NCBI GenBank assembly: GCA_030645495.1
Contig: JAUSLV010000002.1
Location: 186,001-250,000, forward strand
Direction of reading: 5' to 3'
Length of the DNA: 64,000 bases
Origin: Actinomycetota bacterium
GTDB taxonomy: Bacteria > Actinomycetota > Acidimicrobiia > Acidimicrobiales > Ilumatobacteraceae
The notes under the pieces are model-generated. The model was given only the letters and a program-made list of their open reading frames with translations, did no database searches and was not told the origin of the DNA. Below are positions 44,515 through 53,934 of the stretch, one piece after another. A program made the translations under genes and the position numbers. How positions within the stretch are numbered: position 1 is the stretch's first letter; each line of letters begins with the position of its first letter.

Positions 44515-45507
44515 ATGCGGGTGCTCGCTGCGGTCGACAAGTTCAAGGGCACCGCCACGGCCGCGCAGGCCGCCGCTGCCATCGGCCACGCCTGCTGGGA
44601 ACTGGGGCACGACTGCGTGGAACTGCCGGTGGCCGATGGCGGCGAGGGCACGCTGGAGGCATTGGGTGGGCCCAACCGGGTGAGCACCGTCACCGGCCCG
44701 CTGGGCGACGCGGTGCAGGCGCAGTGGCGCTTGCACCGCGGCACGGCGGTGATCGAGATGGCTCGCGCCTCGGGACTCACGCTGCTGGGCGGCGCGGCGG
44801 GCAACGACGCGATGGCCGCCAGCACCACCGGCACCGGCGAGCTGATCGACCAGGCGCTCGACCTGGGGGCGAAGAAGATCGTGGTGTGCCTCGGCGGGTC
44901 GGCCACCACCGACGGCGGGCTCGGCTGCATCCGCGCGATCACCTCGCCGCACCGTTTGCGCGCGGTGCGGCTGCTGGTGGCGTGCGACGTGCAAACACTG
45001 TTCGCCGACGCGGCGCCGGTGTTCGCCCCGCAGAAGGGCGCCACACCGGCGCAGGTCGACATGCTGCGCGGCCGGCTCGAACGGCTGGCACAGATGTACC
45101 AGCAGCAGTACGGCGTGGACGTGCGGGCGATCCCCGGCACCGGTGCGGCCGGCGGCCTGGCCGGGGGGCTGGTGGCCCTGGGCGGCAGGCTGCTGCCCGG
45201 CTTCGACCTAGTGGCCGACGAACTCGACCTGCACGACCACGTGCTCGCCGCCGACCTAGTGATCACCGGCGAGGGCTACCTCGACGAGCAGAGCTTCGAG
45301 GGCAAGGTGGTGGGTGGCGTGCAGGCGATGTGTGCCGAAGCCGGCCGGCCCGTTGCGGCCGTGGTGGGCGAGAGTGCCCCGGAGGTGCACGGTCGCATTC
45401 GCCACCGCTCGCTCGTCGCCGAGTTCGGTCGCGACCGGGCGTTCAACGAGCCGCTGTGGTGCATCGAGCACGCCGCGGCGGCGCTGCTGGCCGAGCCGAT
45501 GGGGTGA
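44515..45507 (+). CDS. Glycerate 2-kinase (GarK/GlxK family)
   Basis: 330-residue glycerate kinase phosphorylating D-glycerate with ATP. Family blocks: LAAVDKFKGTATAAQAAAAI, VADGGEGTLEAL, GGSATTDGGLGC, GTGAAGGLAGGLVALGG, and ITGEGYLDEQSFEGKVVGGV. TAGCCT lies 6 bases before the ATG. It probably feeds glyoxylate- or serine-derived glycerate to glycolysis. Confidence 0.92.
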   Translation: MRVLAAVDKFKGTATAAQAAAAIGHACWELGHDCVELPVADGGEGTLEALGGPNRVSTVTGPLGDAVQAQWRLHRGTAVIEMARASGLTLLGGAAGNDAMAASTTGTGELIDQALDLGAKKIVVCLGGSATTDGGLGCIRAITSPHRLRAVRLLVACDVQTLFADAAPVFAPQKGATPAQVDMLRGRLERLAQMYQQQYGVDVRAIPGTGAAGGLAGGLVALGGRLLPGFDLVADELDLHDHVLAADLVITGEGYLDEQSFEGKVVGGVQAMCAEAGRPVAAVVGESAPEVHGRIRHRSLVAEFGRDRAFNEPLWCIEHAAAALLAEPMG

Positions 45508-45558
45508 GCGCGCGGCCGGATTCGACGGCGCGCGATACTCGCACCTAGGTTCGCCTCG

Positions 45559-46917
45559 ATGCCCATCTCTTCCCGCCGCCCCGCCGACCTGGCGATCGTC
45601 AACTGCACCGCCCTGCTGTCGGCACGGGCCGACCGCGCCACGTTCGGGCCGGGCACCACGCTCGAGATCACCGACGGGCGGATCACCAAGGTGGACACCA
45701 ATCCCGCCTCGCCCACCATCGCCGGCAAGGTGATCGACGCGCAGGGCATGGTGGCGATGCCCGGGCTGATCAACACGCACACGCACGCGGCCATGACGTT
45801 CCTGCGCGGCGCCGCCGAGGACGTGTCCGTCACACACTGGTTCAACGACTACATCTGGCCGATGGAGGTGAACGTCGGCGAGCGCGACGTGTATCTCGGA
45901 ACGATGGTGGCGATCGCGGAGATGATCGAGTGCGGCGTCACCACCTTCGCCGACCACTACTTCCACATGGACATGGCCGCGGCCGCCGTGCAGGAAACCG
46001 GTATCCGCGCCAACCTCGGCTCGGCCTTCTTCAGCTCGCAGGGTCGCACCGGGCTCGATACGTCGGTGGCCTTTGCCGAGCGGTGGAACGGCCAGGCCGA
46101 TGGCCGCATCACCACCTCGATCGCGCCCCACGCGCCCTACACGGTGAACGACGACGACCTGCGCGCTGCTGCCACGGAGGCGCTGCGCCTGGGCGTGAAG
46201 GTGCACATCCACGGCGCCGAAGACATCATCCAGACGAACGCCAGCCTGCGCTCACGCAACGAGACCCCGATCCAGGTGCTCGACCACACGGGCGTGCTCG
46301 AGGCCGGGGCGATCATCGCCCACGGCAACGGCATCCTGCCCGCCGACATCCCGCTGCTGGCCGCCCATCGCGACCGGGTGGGTGTCACCCACGGTCCGAA
46401 GGGCTACCTCAAGTTCGCGATGGGGCCGCTCACGCCGATCGCCGACCTGCGCGCCGCTGGTGTGCCGGTGGGCTTCTGCACCGACGGCGTGGCCTCGAAC
46501 AACACGCTCGACATCTTCGAGAGCATGCGCATCACCGCGCTGTCGCAGAAGCAGATCGCCGACGACGCCACGTGGTTCCGCAACTCGATGGCGCTGCACA
46601 TGGCCGGCCCCGAGTCGGCGGCAGTGATGGGCATGCGCGGCGAGACCGGCACGCTGACGGTGGGCGCTCGCGCCGACGTGATCCTGGTGGACCTCAGCGG
46701 GTTCCACTGCCAGCCGGCGCACGACCTGGGGGCCGCGCTCGTGTACTCGGTGCAGCCCACCGACGTGCGCACCACGATCGTCGCCGGCAAGGTGCTGATG
46801 CGCGACCGGGCACTGCTGACGATCGACCGGCGGGCACTGCTCGACGAGTTCCGCCAGCGGGCACGCGAGATCACCGACCGCACGCACGGGCGCACGATCC
46901 AGGACTACACGCAGTAG
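45559..46917 (+). CDS. Amidohydrolase (MTA/SAH deaminase-like, TrzA/AtzA family)
   Basis: 452-residue metal-dependent hydrolase. Metal site: PGLINTHTHAAMTFLRG, then HIHGAEDI, and the late Asp in GFCTDGVASNN. The order matches the 5-methylthioadenosine/S-adenosylhomocysteine deaminase branch (MtaD-like), but guanine, cytosine or chlorotriazine deaminase-type substrates cannot be excluded. TAGGTT lies 7 bases before the ATG. Confidence 0.87.
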   Translation: MPISSRRPADLAIVNCTALLSARADRATFGPGTTLEITDGRITKVDTNPASPTIAGKVIDAQGMVAMPGLINTHTHAAMTFLRGAAEDVSVTHWFNDYIWPMEVNVGERDVYLGTMVAIAEMIECGVTTFADHYFHMDMAAAAVQETGIRANLGSAFFSSQGRTGLDTSVAFAERWNGQADGRITTSIAPHAPYTVNDDDLRAAATEALRLGVKVHIHGAEDIIQTNASLRSRNETPIQVLDHTGVLEAGAIIAHGNGILPADIPLLAAHRDRVGVTHGPKGYLKFAMGPLTPIADLRAAGVPVGFCTDGVASNNTLDIFESMRITALSQKQIADDATWFRNSMALHMAGPESAAVMGMRGETGTLTVGARADVILVDLSGFHCQPAHDLGAALVYSVQPTDVRTTIVAGKVLMRDRALLTIDRRALLDEFRQRAREITDRTHGRTIQDYTQ

Positions 46918-46943
46918 GCGGGCCCCAGGGGCCCAGGGGCAGG

Positions 46944-47576
46944 TCAGCCGGCGGGCGGCTGAGTGGTGCCGGTGTCGGTGACACCCTGGATCTGCTCGAG
47001 GGTGCGGCCCGCGAGATCGTTGCCCAACAGCAGGATGACGCCGCTGCCGGCCGCCCACGAACCGCTCTGCACGGGCAGCGGAATGCTCATCGGCTCCACC
47101 GCGATGCCGCCCAGGATCGCGGCGAGTGTGTCGGCCACCGGCTTGGCGGTGGGGTCGTCGGCGTTGTAGATCACCTTGCTGGTGGTGAGCTTGGGGTCGG
47201 CGGTGCCGTTGGTGGCTTCGGTGGTGGTGAAGCCGGCGCCCAGCAGGGCAGTGGTCATCATCTTGGCCACGCCGTTCTGCACGCTCGAGTTGGCCACCTG
47301 CACGTTGGTGCCGGTGAACACCTGCACGAGCGCCGCCGTGGTGGTGGGGCCGGTGTCGAGCGGCACCGTCACCGACGTGTCGCCGGTGCCCGTGGTGCCG
47401 TCGGTCTGTTCGGTGCCACCGGGGCTGACGGCTGCGGGCGTGCTGTCGTTCACCTTGCGCAGGATCAGGAACCCGAGCACCAGCGCGACAGCTGTGACGA
47501 AGATGGCCACACCACTGCCCATCGACGAACTGGCCGTCGGGGTACGGGAGCCACGGCCTCCGAAGTCGTTGCTCAT
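46944..47576 (-). CDS. LytR_C domain membrane protein
   Basis: 210-residue protein with one N-terminal membrane helix (VAIFVTAVALVLGFLIL), a Thr/Gly-rich linker and a LytR C-terminal domain (VQVFTGTNVQVANSSVQNGVAKMMTTALLGAGF). The domain is usually attached to or located near LCP ligases and may bind cell wall. AAGGAG precedes the ATG. A tandem 12-base repeat lies just upstream, and DUF3263 is the next gene upstream, a pair seen in other actinobacteria. Confidence 0.82.
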   Translation of the reverse strand: MSNDFGGRGSRTPTASSSMGSGVAIFVTAVALVLGFLILRKVNDSTPAAVSPGGTEQTDGTTGTGDTSVTVPLDTGPTTTAALVQVFTGTNVQVANSSVQNGVAKMMTTALLGAGFTTTEATNGTADPKLTTSKVIYNADDPTAKPVADTLAAILGGIAVEPMSIPLPVQSGSWAAGSGVILLLGNDLAGRTLEQIQGVTDTGTTQPPAG

Positions 47577-47587
47577 GTTGACTCCTT

Positions 47588-47621
47588 GCTGAGTTCTGGG
47601 CTGAGTTCTGGGCTGAGTTCA
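47588..47621. repeat. 12-base tandem repeat upstream of the LytR_C gene
   Basis: GCTGAGTTCTGG occurs two and a half times in tandem (gctgagttctgg gctgagttctgg gctgagttc) in the gap between the DUF3263 and LytR_C genes, immediately before the LytR_C ribosome binding site on the minus strand. Confidence 0.8.
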
Positions 47622-47626
47622 GTACG

Positions 47627-47908
47627 TCAGGCGTGTTCGCCGGCAGCCGCGCCATCGATCAGTTGCCGGCGGCGGCGCTCGCGGTGACGACGCAGGCGGC
47701 GGACCACCAGCGGATCGACGAGCAATGCTGCCGGATGGTCGATCACCCGGTTGAGATCGAGATTGTACTCCTCAACCGAGCAGGAGAACCGCGCGCGGAT
47801 CGCATCGTGGCGGTCCTCGTCGAGCGTGAACCAGGTGGCCTCGAACTGCAGGATGGCGAGATCGCGTTCGGCGAGGGTCTCGCGGGGATCATCGGCGGCG
47901 ACAGTCAT
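47627..47908 (-). CDS. DUF3263 protein
   Basis: 93-residue actinobacterial protein of unknown function. The pattern TLAERDLAILQFEATWF, VIDHPAALLVDPLVVRRLRRHR matches DUF3263. It may bind DNA (basic C-terminal helix RRHRERRRRQ), which is an inference. It is followed by LytR_C 50 bases downstream and may share its message. Confidence 0.82.
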   Translation of the reverse strand: MTVAADDPRETLAERDLAILQFEATWFTLDEDRHDAIRARFSCSVEEYNLDLNRVIDHPAALLVDPLVVRRLRRHRERRRRQLIDGAAAGEHA

Positions 47909-48006
47909 AGTGCCTCAAGCCTGCACGAGATCGCGTAGGTAAACCAAGCATCGGACACCTGTTCGACCACGTCTCAGAGTGGCGCGGGTGGCTATCTTGG
48001 GCCTCC

Positions 48007-48639
48007 ATGTCGTCCGATCACCGCCCCTACATGATCGGGGTCGCCGGCGGCAGCTCGTCGGGCAAGACCACCGTCGCCGAGCGCCTGGCGGAGATGGCCG
48101 GCGACCAGCGGGTGGCGCTGATCAAGCTGGATTCGTACTATTGCACGTACCCCGAGCAACCGCTGGAGGAGCGAGCCAAGGCCAACTACGACCACCCATC
48201 GGCGTTCGATTGGGAGCTGTTGAACCGCCACCTGGCGGAGTTGACCATGGGGATCACCGTTCCGGTGCCGGTGTACGACTACACCAACCACAAGCGCAGC
48301 GACGAGGTGCGGATGGTGGCGCCGTCGCGGATCATCGTGGTGGAGGGCATTCTCGTGCTCGCCGAACCGTCACTGCGCGACCGCTTCGACCTGAAGGTGT
48401 ACATCGACACCGAGGCAGATCTGCGCTTCATCCGCCGCCTGTTGCGCGACACCGTCGAGCGTGGCCGCACACCCGACAGCATCATCGCCCAGTACCTCGA
48501 ATCGGTGCGCCCCGCACACGAGCAGTTCATCGAACCCAGCAAGCGCTTCGCCGACGTGATCATCCCCCACGGCGGGCTGAACGCACCGGCGATCGACGTG
48601 CTGCTGGCCCGCGTGCGCGAACTGGCCGTCATCGAGTAG
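48007..48639 (+). CDS. udk: Uridine kinase
   Basis: 210-residue P-loop kinase of the uridine kinase / phosphoribulokinase family, phosphorylating uridine and cytidine. Walker A is GVAGGSSSGKTTVAERL; the family blocks LDSYYCTYPE, NYDHPSAFDWELL, VPVYDYTNHKR and VVEGILVL are intact. TATCTT lies 8 bases before the ATG. Confidence 0.92.
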   Translation: MSSDHRPYMIGVAGGSSSGKTTVAERLAEMAGDQRVALIKLDSYYCTYPEQPLEERAKANYDHPSAFDWELLNRHLAELTMGITVPVPVYDYTNHKRSDEVRMVAPSRIIVVEGILVLAEPSLRDRFDLKVYIDTEADLRFIRRLLRDTVERGRTPDSIIAQYLESVRPAHEQFIEPSKRFADVIIPHGGLNAPAIDVLLARVRELAVIE

Positions 48640-48707
48640 CCGCGGAGCGCCACCGGCATCCGAAATTGCTCGGCCCTCTTCGACACGGTGTCGTATGGTC
48701 CCGACCC

Positions 48708-49544
48708 GTGCAGCGCGGCTATCTCGAACTCGATGTGTTCTCCACCAAACCCCTCAGCGGCAACCCGCTCGGTGTGGTGCTCGACGCGACGGGGCTGTCC
48801 ACCGACGACATGCAGCGCTTCGCCAACTGGACCAACTTCTCGGAGACCACATTCCTGCTGCCGCCGCAGCACCCGGATGCCGACTACCTGGTGCGCATCT
48901 TCACGCCCGGCACCGAGCTGCCCTTCGCCGGTCACCCGACGCTCGGGTCGTGCCACGCGTGGCTGTCCATGGGCGGGATACCGCGCCGACCCGGCAGAGT
49001 GGTGCAGGAGTGCGGCGCCGGGCTGGTGCCCGTGGCGATCGGCGAACAAGGGCAGCTCGCGTTCGCCGCACCCGAACTGCGCCGTGACGGCCCGGTCGAC
49101 GAGACCACGCTCAGCGAGGTGGTGGCGGTACTCGGCATCGAGCCGGGCCTGGTGGTCGATGCACGATGGATCGACAACGGCCCCGGGTGGCTGGGTGTGC
49201 TGCTGCCGACGGCTGCCGATGTGCTCGCGCTGCGCCCACGGGCCCAAACGACCCTGGCGATCGGCGTGTTCGGCCCCTACGCGCCAGGTCACCCGGCGGC
49301 GTACGAGGTGCGGGCGTTCTTCCCCGAGCGCGGAAACCTGCTGGAAGACCCCGTCACCGGCAGCCTCAACGCCTCCGGCGCGCAATGGCTGGTGGCCAGC
49401 GGCAGGTTCACTCCGCCCTACGCGGCGTCCCAGGGCCATGCACTCGGACGAGCGGGCCGCGTGCTCGTGTCCGCCGACGACACCGGCGCGATCTGGATCG
49501 GCGGCAACGTCACCACCTGCGTCTCGGGCGCCGTCGACCTCTGA
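48708..49544 (+). CDS. PhzF-family isomerase-like protein
   Basis: 278-residue PhzF/diaminopimelate-epimerase-fold protein. Typical blocks: LDVFSTKPLSGNPLGVVLDA, NFSETTFLLPP with the catalytic Glu (E of SET), IFTPGTELPFAGHPTLGS, and EDPVTGSLNASGAQWL. The family catalyses isomerisations, one member in phenazine synthesis; the role here is unknown and no phenazine genes are present. The GTG start is supported by TATGGT 8 bases upstream (48694-48699). Confidence 0.87.
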   Translation: MQRGYLELDVFSTKPLSGNPLGVVLDATGLSTDDMQRFANWTNFSETTFLLPPQHPDADYLVRIFTPGTELPFAGHPTLGSCHAWLSMGGIPRRPGRVVQECGAGLVPVAIGEQGQLAFAAPELRRDGPVDETTLSEVVAVLGIEPGLVVDARWIDNGPGWLGVLLPTAADVLALRPRAQTTLAIGVFGPYAPGHPAAYEVRAFFPERGNLLEDPVTGSLNASGAQWLVASGRFTPPYAASQGHALGRAGRVLVSADDTGAIWIGGNVTTCVSGAVDL

Positions 49545-49547
49545 CGG

Positions 49548-50393
49548 TCAGTGGAACACCACCACGCGGTGGCCGATGAGGAACAGCCGGTCTTCGGCCT
49601 GCTGGCGCACGGCGCGCGACAGCACCTGGCGTTCCACGTCGCGGCCCATGATCGAGAGCGTGGTGGCGTCCATCGAGTGGTCGACCGTCACCACGCCCTG
49701 CTCGATGATCGGGCCCTCGTCGAGGTCGGCGGTGACGAGATGGGCCGTGGCGCCGATCATCTTCACGCCGCGCTCGTAGGCCTGCTGGTAGGGGCGGGCG
49801 CCCTTGAACCCGGGCAGGAACGAATGGTGGATGTTGATGATCCGGCCGGCAAAGTCGGCGCAGAACTGCTCGGACAGCACCTGCATGTAGCGGGCCAGCA
49901 CCACGAAGTCGATGCCGTGTTCGGCGATCAGGCCGCGCAGCACGGCCTCCTGCTGCACTTTGGTGTCCTTGGTGACCGGCAGGTGCAGGTAGGGCACGCC
50001 GTAGCGGGCGCACAGCTCGGCGCAGTCGGGGTGGTTCGACACCACCAGCGGAATCTCGATCGGCAGTTCGCCGGCCTGCCAGCGGTACAGCAGGTCGAGC
50101 AGGCAGTGGTCGAACTTGGAGACCATGATCAGCACCCGCTGGTGGGCATCTTCGTCGCGCACGGTGAACGTGGCGCCGAACGTGTGCACCGCGGGTTGCA
50201 GGATGCGGCGCACCTCGGCCACGTCGGTGATCGGCGACTCGAAGCGGGTGCGCATGCAGAACTGCTCGGTGAGCGGGTCGCCGTACTGCGCGTTGTCGAG
50301 AATGTTGCCGTGCGCCTCGAGCAGGGCGGCGGTGAACGTGTGCACGATCCCGGGGCCGTCGGCGCAGCGAACGGTCATGACGTAGCGAGGCAT
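49548..50393 (-). CDS. purU: Formyltetrahydrofolate deformylase
   Basis: 281-residue enzyme releasing formate from 10-formyl-THF. An N-terminal ACT domain (YVMTVRCADGPGIVHTFTAAL, about 1-75) precedes a formyltransferase-fold domain with the catalytic block INIHHSFLPGFKGARPY and TAHLVTADLDEGPII, with the His and Asp in place. The ATG at 50393 has GGGAGA about 10 bases upstream; an ATG at 50402 sits too close to that site. It converges with PhzF with only 3 bases between stops. Confidence 0.92.
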   Translation of the reverse strand: MPRYVMTVRCADGPGIVHTFTAALLEAHGNILDNAQYGDPLTEQFCMRTRFESPITDVAEVRRILQPAVHTFGATFTVRDEDAHQRVLIMVSKFDHCLLDLLYRWQAGELPIEIPLVVSNHPDCAELCARYGVPYLHLPVTKDTKVQQEAVLRGLIAEHGIDFVVLARYMQVLSEQFCADFAGRIINIHHSFLPGFKGARPYQQAYERGVKMIGATAHLVTADLDEGPIIEQGVVTVDHSMDATTLSIMGRDVERQVLSRAVRQQAEDRLFLIGHRVVVFH

Positions 50394-50493
50394 GGCCGAC
50401 ATTCTCCCGGCGCGCCGCCCGAACCGCACCCGCTCGTTCGCAGGGCGTTCGCCGTGGTCGTGATCCGTGCCACCGGGTACCCTGGCCGGATTC

Positions 50494-50566
50494 GCCGGGT
50501 TAGCTCAGTTGGTAGAGCGCCGCACTTGTAATGCGAAGGTCGCGAGTTCGATTCTCGCACCCGGCT
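50494..50566 (+). tRNA. tRNA-Thr (anticodon UGU)
   Basis: Cloverleaf of 73 bases: acceptor GCCGGGT/ACCCGGC, D arm GCTC-AGTTGGTA-GAGC, anticodon loop CTTGTAA with TGT at 50527-50529, T arm GCGAG-TTCGATT-CTCGC, discriminator T and an encoded CCA at 50567-50569. The anticodon stem has one C-A mismatch at its top (27-43). It reads ACA and, by wobble, other ACN codons. Confidence 0.95.
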
Positions 50567-50693
50567 CCACGTGCACGCACGCTGCGGGAAACAACCGGAG
50601 GGCACCGCGGCTGGTGCCGAAGGTCCCTGATCGGCAGCGGTTTTCAACGGCTACGGTCGGAGCCAGAACTCCGCACGTAGAAAAGGGGTCGTG

Positions 50694-52772
50694 GTGAAGA
50701 GCTTTCCGACGGATCGCATTCGCAACGTGGCGCTGGTCGGGCACGGTGGTGCCGGCAAGACCAGCCTGGCCGAGGCGCTGCTGGCACGTGCCGGCGCGAT
50801 CGCCCGTGCCGGCAAGGTGGACGACGGCACCAGCCTGCTCGACACCGAGCCCGAGAGCATCAAGCGCAAGATCTCGCTGTCGTTGGCGCTCGCCCCGTTC
50901 GAGTGGAAGGCCTCCGACGGCGACATCTACAAGGTGAACATCATCGACACGCCAGGGTATGTCGACTTCGAGGCCGAGGTGGATGCGGCGCTGGCCGTCG
51001 CCGACCTGGCGGTGTTCGTGGTGAGCGCGGTCGACGGGGTGGAGGTGCAGACCGAGCTGCTGTGGCGCAAAGCCGCCGCACTGGGCATTCCGCGCATGTT
51101 CTTCGTCAACAAAGAAGACAAGGATCGCGCCGACTTCCACGCCGTGCTCGACCAGCTGAAGGCCGCGTTCGGCACCGGCGTCACCCCGCTCGAGCTGCCG
51201 CTCGGCGAGGCCGGCACGCTGCACGGTGTGGCCGACGTGCTCACCGAGGAGGCCCTCGAGTACGAGAAGGACGGCAAGCACCGCAACGAGCCGCTGCCCG
51301 CCGACGTGACCGACGAGGAGCATGGGCTGCACGACGCGCTACTGGAGGAGATCGTATCCGGCGACGACGCGCAGCTCGAGCGCTACTTGTCGGGCGACAT
51401 GCCCTCGGTGGCCGAACTCGAGCGCACGCTGGCGCACGAAGTGCTCGACTGCCTCGAATTCCCGGTGATGCTCGGCTCGGCCGCCACCGGCGTGGGCATC
51501 GACCGCTTCGCCGACTACCTGTGCGAGCTGGGCCCGTCGCCCGCCGACCGGCCCGTCACCGTCATCGCCGGCAACACCACGTCCTCGGTGGTGCCCAACG
51601 CTGCCGGCCAGCCGCTGCTGCAGGTGTTCAAGACCATCGCCGACCCGTACGTGGGCCAGCTGTCGGTGTTCAAGGTGCTGTCGGGCACGATCAAGGCCGA
51701 CGACAAGCTGCTGAACAGCAGCAACGGCGGCGAAGAGCGGATGCACGCGATGTTCCTGGTGCGCGGCAAAGAGCAGATCGCGGTAGGCGAGGTGGCCGCC
51801 GGCGACATCGCCGCCGTGGCCAAGCTGAACAACACCCACACCGGCGACACCCTGGCCCCCAAGGGCACGCCAGTGAAGGTGCAGCAGGCCGAGCGCCACG
51901 TGCCCCAGTACGCCGTGGCAATCGTGCCGCGCACCCAGGCCGACGACGACAAGCTGGGCAACGCCCTGCTGCGCCTGCAGACCGAAGACGCGGCGCTGCT
52001 GGTGGAGCGGCTGGAGGAGACCAACCAGACCGTGATGCGCGGCCTGGGCGACACGCACATCGCGGTCACGATCGAGCGCCTGGCGCGCAAGTTCGGTGTC
52101 AACGTGGACACCGCCGAGGTGCGCGTGGCCTACCGCGAGACGATCAACGACAAGGCCCAGGCCGAAGGCAAGGTGAAGAAGCAGAGCGGTGGCCACGGCC
52201 AGTACGCCGTCGTCAACCTGCGGGTGGCCCCACTGCCTCGGGGGGCAGGGTTCAAGTTCGTCGACGCGATCGTCGGCGGCGCCGTGCCGCGCAACTACAT
52301 CCCGGCCGTGCAGACCGGCATCGAAGACACGATGGCCAAAGGTGGCGTGCACGGGTTCAGCGTGGTCGACGTGCAGGTCGACTTCTTCGACGGCAAGTTC
52401 CATGCCGTCGACTCCAGCGAGATGGCGTTCAAGACCGCCGCCGCACACGGTTTCAAGGAAGCTCTCGCGGCCGCCGGGGTCGTGGTGCTGGAACCGGTGT
52501 CGTTGCTTACGGTCACCGTGCCCCCGAAGTACCAGGGCGACGTGATGGGCGACATCACCGCCCGCCGCGGCCGCGTGCAGGGCTCCGACAACGGTCAGCA
52601 CGGCGACCAGCAGATCTCGGCGCTGGTGCCCGCCGCCGAGCTGCTGCGCTATGCGATCGAGCTGCGGTCGATGACCGGCGGGCGTGGCCGCTTCAGCGTG
52701 CAGCACGACCACTACGACGTGCTGCCGCCGCACCTGGTGGACAAGGCGAAAGCGTCGCTGCCCAAGCACTGA
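50694..52772 (+). CDS. Elongation factor G-like GTPase (FusA2 type)
   Basis: 692-residue EF-G paralogue. GTPase motifs: GHGGAGKTS (G1), IIDTPGYVDF (G3) and NKED (G4, in place of NKxD with D). Domains II-V follow (PLLQVFKTIADPYVGQLSVFKVLSGT; SGGHGQYAVVNL; domain V ISALVPAAELLRYAIELRSMTGGRGRF). The length and divergent G domain match mycobacterial FusA2 more than canonical EF-G. GGGG at 50685-50688 favours the second GTG (50694) over 50691. The role in translation is not established. It follows tRNA-Thr by 124 bases, with a GGCACC/GGTGCC hairpin (50601-50618) in the gap. Confidence 0.88.
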   Translation: MKSFPTDRIRNVALVGHGGAGKTSLAEALLARAGAIARAGKVDDGTSLLDTEPESIKRKISLSLALAPFEWKASDGDIYKVNIIDTPGYVDFEAEVDAALAVADLAVFVVSAVDGVEVQTELLWRKAAALGIPRMFFVNKEDKDRADFHAVLDQLKAAFGTGVTPLELPLGEAGTLHGVADVLTEEALEYEKDGKHRNEPLPADVTDEEHGLHDALLEEIVSGDDAQLERYLSGDMPSVAELERTLAHEVLDCLEFPVMLGSAATGVGIDRFADYLCELGPSPADRPVTVIAGNTTSSVVPNAAGQPLLQVFKTIADPYVGQLSVFKVLSGTIKADDKLLNSSNGGEERMHAMFLVRGKEQIAVGEVAAGDIAAVAKLNNTHTGDTLAPKGTPVKVQQAERHVPQYAVAIVPRTQADDDKLGNALLRLQTEDAALLVERLEETNQTVMRGLGDTHIAVTIERLARKFGVNVDTAEVRVAYRETINDKAQAEGKVKKQSGGHGQYAVVNLRVAPLPRGAGFKFVDAIVGGAVPRNYIPAVQTGIEDTMAKGGVHGFSVVDVQVDFFDGKFHAVDSSEMAFKTAAAHGFKEALAAAGVVVLEPVSLLTVTVPPKYQGDVMGDITARRGRVQGSDNGQHGDQQISALVPAAELLRYAIELRSMTGGRGRFSVQHDHYDVLPPHLVDKAKASLPKH

Positions 52773-52822
52773 CCGTCCGGTGGGATCGGGGTCGTCACCG
52801 CTGACTACCCTGACCCCACTCC

Positions 52823-53329
52823 ATGACCGACATCCCCACCGACCCTCGCGAGCGGGAGATCTACGACCTCGCCGTGCGCATCGGCCTCGCGTGGCGCGAC
52901 CTGCGGCGCGGCGCGTCGGCCTCGGCGTTGCGCGACTACTTGTACGGGCAGGGCGACCAGGCGATCGAGATGGGCCAGATGGACACGCTCGACCTGTTGG
53001 CCAACGGCGAGCCGTGGCGGATGAGCGAACTCGCCGAAGCGCTCCGCGTCGAGCCCTCCACCGCCACGCGCGCGGTCCAGCGCCTCGTGAGCGCAGGTCT
53101 CGCCGAGCGGCGCACCAACCACGACGACGGCCGCGTGGTGCAGGTGGCGATCACGCCCGCCGGCACTGTGGCGCACCGCACGGTTGCCGAACGTCGCGTC
53201 GAACTGCTGGGCTTCATCGTCACTCGCTTCCGGCGCCAGGAACTGCGCGACTTCGCCGAGATGCTGGAGCGTTTCATCGGTTCGGTCGACACGTTCATGC
53301 ACAGCCCGGCAGCAACCGAAGCACCCTGA
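52823..53329 (+). CDS. MarR-family transcriptional regulator
   Basis: 168 residues. A winged helix is visible: WRMSELAEALRVEPSTATRAVQRLVSAGLAERRTNHDDGRVVQVAITPAG. The long first helix (AVRIGLAWRDLRRG) and C-terminal helix would form the dimer interface. No inducer or target can be named. TACCCT lies 11 bases before the ATG. Confidence 0.85.
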   Translation: MTDIPTDPREREIYDLAVRIGLAWRDLRRGASASALRDYLYGQGDQAIEMGQMDTLDLLANGEPWRMSELAEALRVEPSTATRAVQRLVSAGLAERRTNHDDGRVVQVAITPAGTVAHRTVAERRVELLGFIVTRFRRQELRDFAEMLERFIGSVDTFMHSPAATEAP

Positions 53330-53352
53330 CGGCACTCGGTTAGGGTGCCATC

Positions 53353-53934
53353 GTGGCCGACCCCAGCGAGTTCGCGCAGCAGGCGATGCAGTACGCGCCG
53401 CAGCTGTACAGCGCTGCGTTGCGGATGACGCGCAACAGCTCAGACGCCGAAGACCTGATGCAAGACACGTACCTGCGCGCCTATCGCGGGTTCGCCACGT
53501 TCAGCGACGGTACGAACCTGCGCGCCTGGCTGTTCCGCATCCTCACCAACACCTACATCAACACCTACCGAGCCAAGCAGCGGCGGCCGCAAGAGACCGA
53601 GCTCGCCGACGTGGAAGACCTGTACCTCTACAAGCGCATCAGCGGCCTCGACACCGCGGCCCGCAGCGCAGAAGACACACTGTTCGCGCTGTTCACCGAC
53701 GACGAGGTGAAGAAGGCCCTGGAAGACCTGCCCGAGTCGTTCCGCCTGCCCGTGCTGCTCGCCGACGTGGAGCAGTTTTCGTACAAGGAGATCGCCGAGA
53801 TGCTCGACATCCCGATCGGCACCGTGATGTCGCGCTTGCACCGGGGAAGAAAAGCGATGCAGAAGGCGTTGATCGATTTTGCCACCGAGCGCGGCCTACT
53901 GGCCCGCACCGCCGAGGCACACGACGATGTCTGA
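53353..53934 (+). CDS. sigH: ECF sigma factor of the SigH/SigR group
   Basis: 193-residue oxidative/thiol-stress sigma factor. Region 2 is [26 protein letters not shown], with [19 protein letters not shown], and region 4 is [26 protein letters not shown]; these are near-identical to actinobacterial SigR/SigH. TAGGGT lies 6 bases before the GTG. The downstream anti-sigma gene overlaps it by 8 bases, giving coupled translation. Targets usually include thioredoxin and mycothiol genes. Confidence 0.9.
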   Translation: MADPSEFAQQAMQYAPQLYSAALRMTRNSSDAEDLMQDTYLRAYRGFATFSDGTNLRAWLFRILTNTYINTYRAKQRRPQETELADVEDLYLYKRISGLDTAARSAEDTLFALFTDDEVKKALEDLPESFRLPVLLADVEQFSYKEIAEMLDIPIGTVMSRLHRGRKAMQKALIDFATERGLLARTAEAHDDV

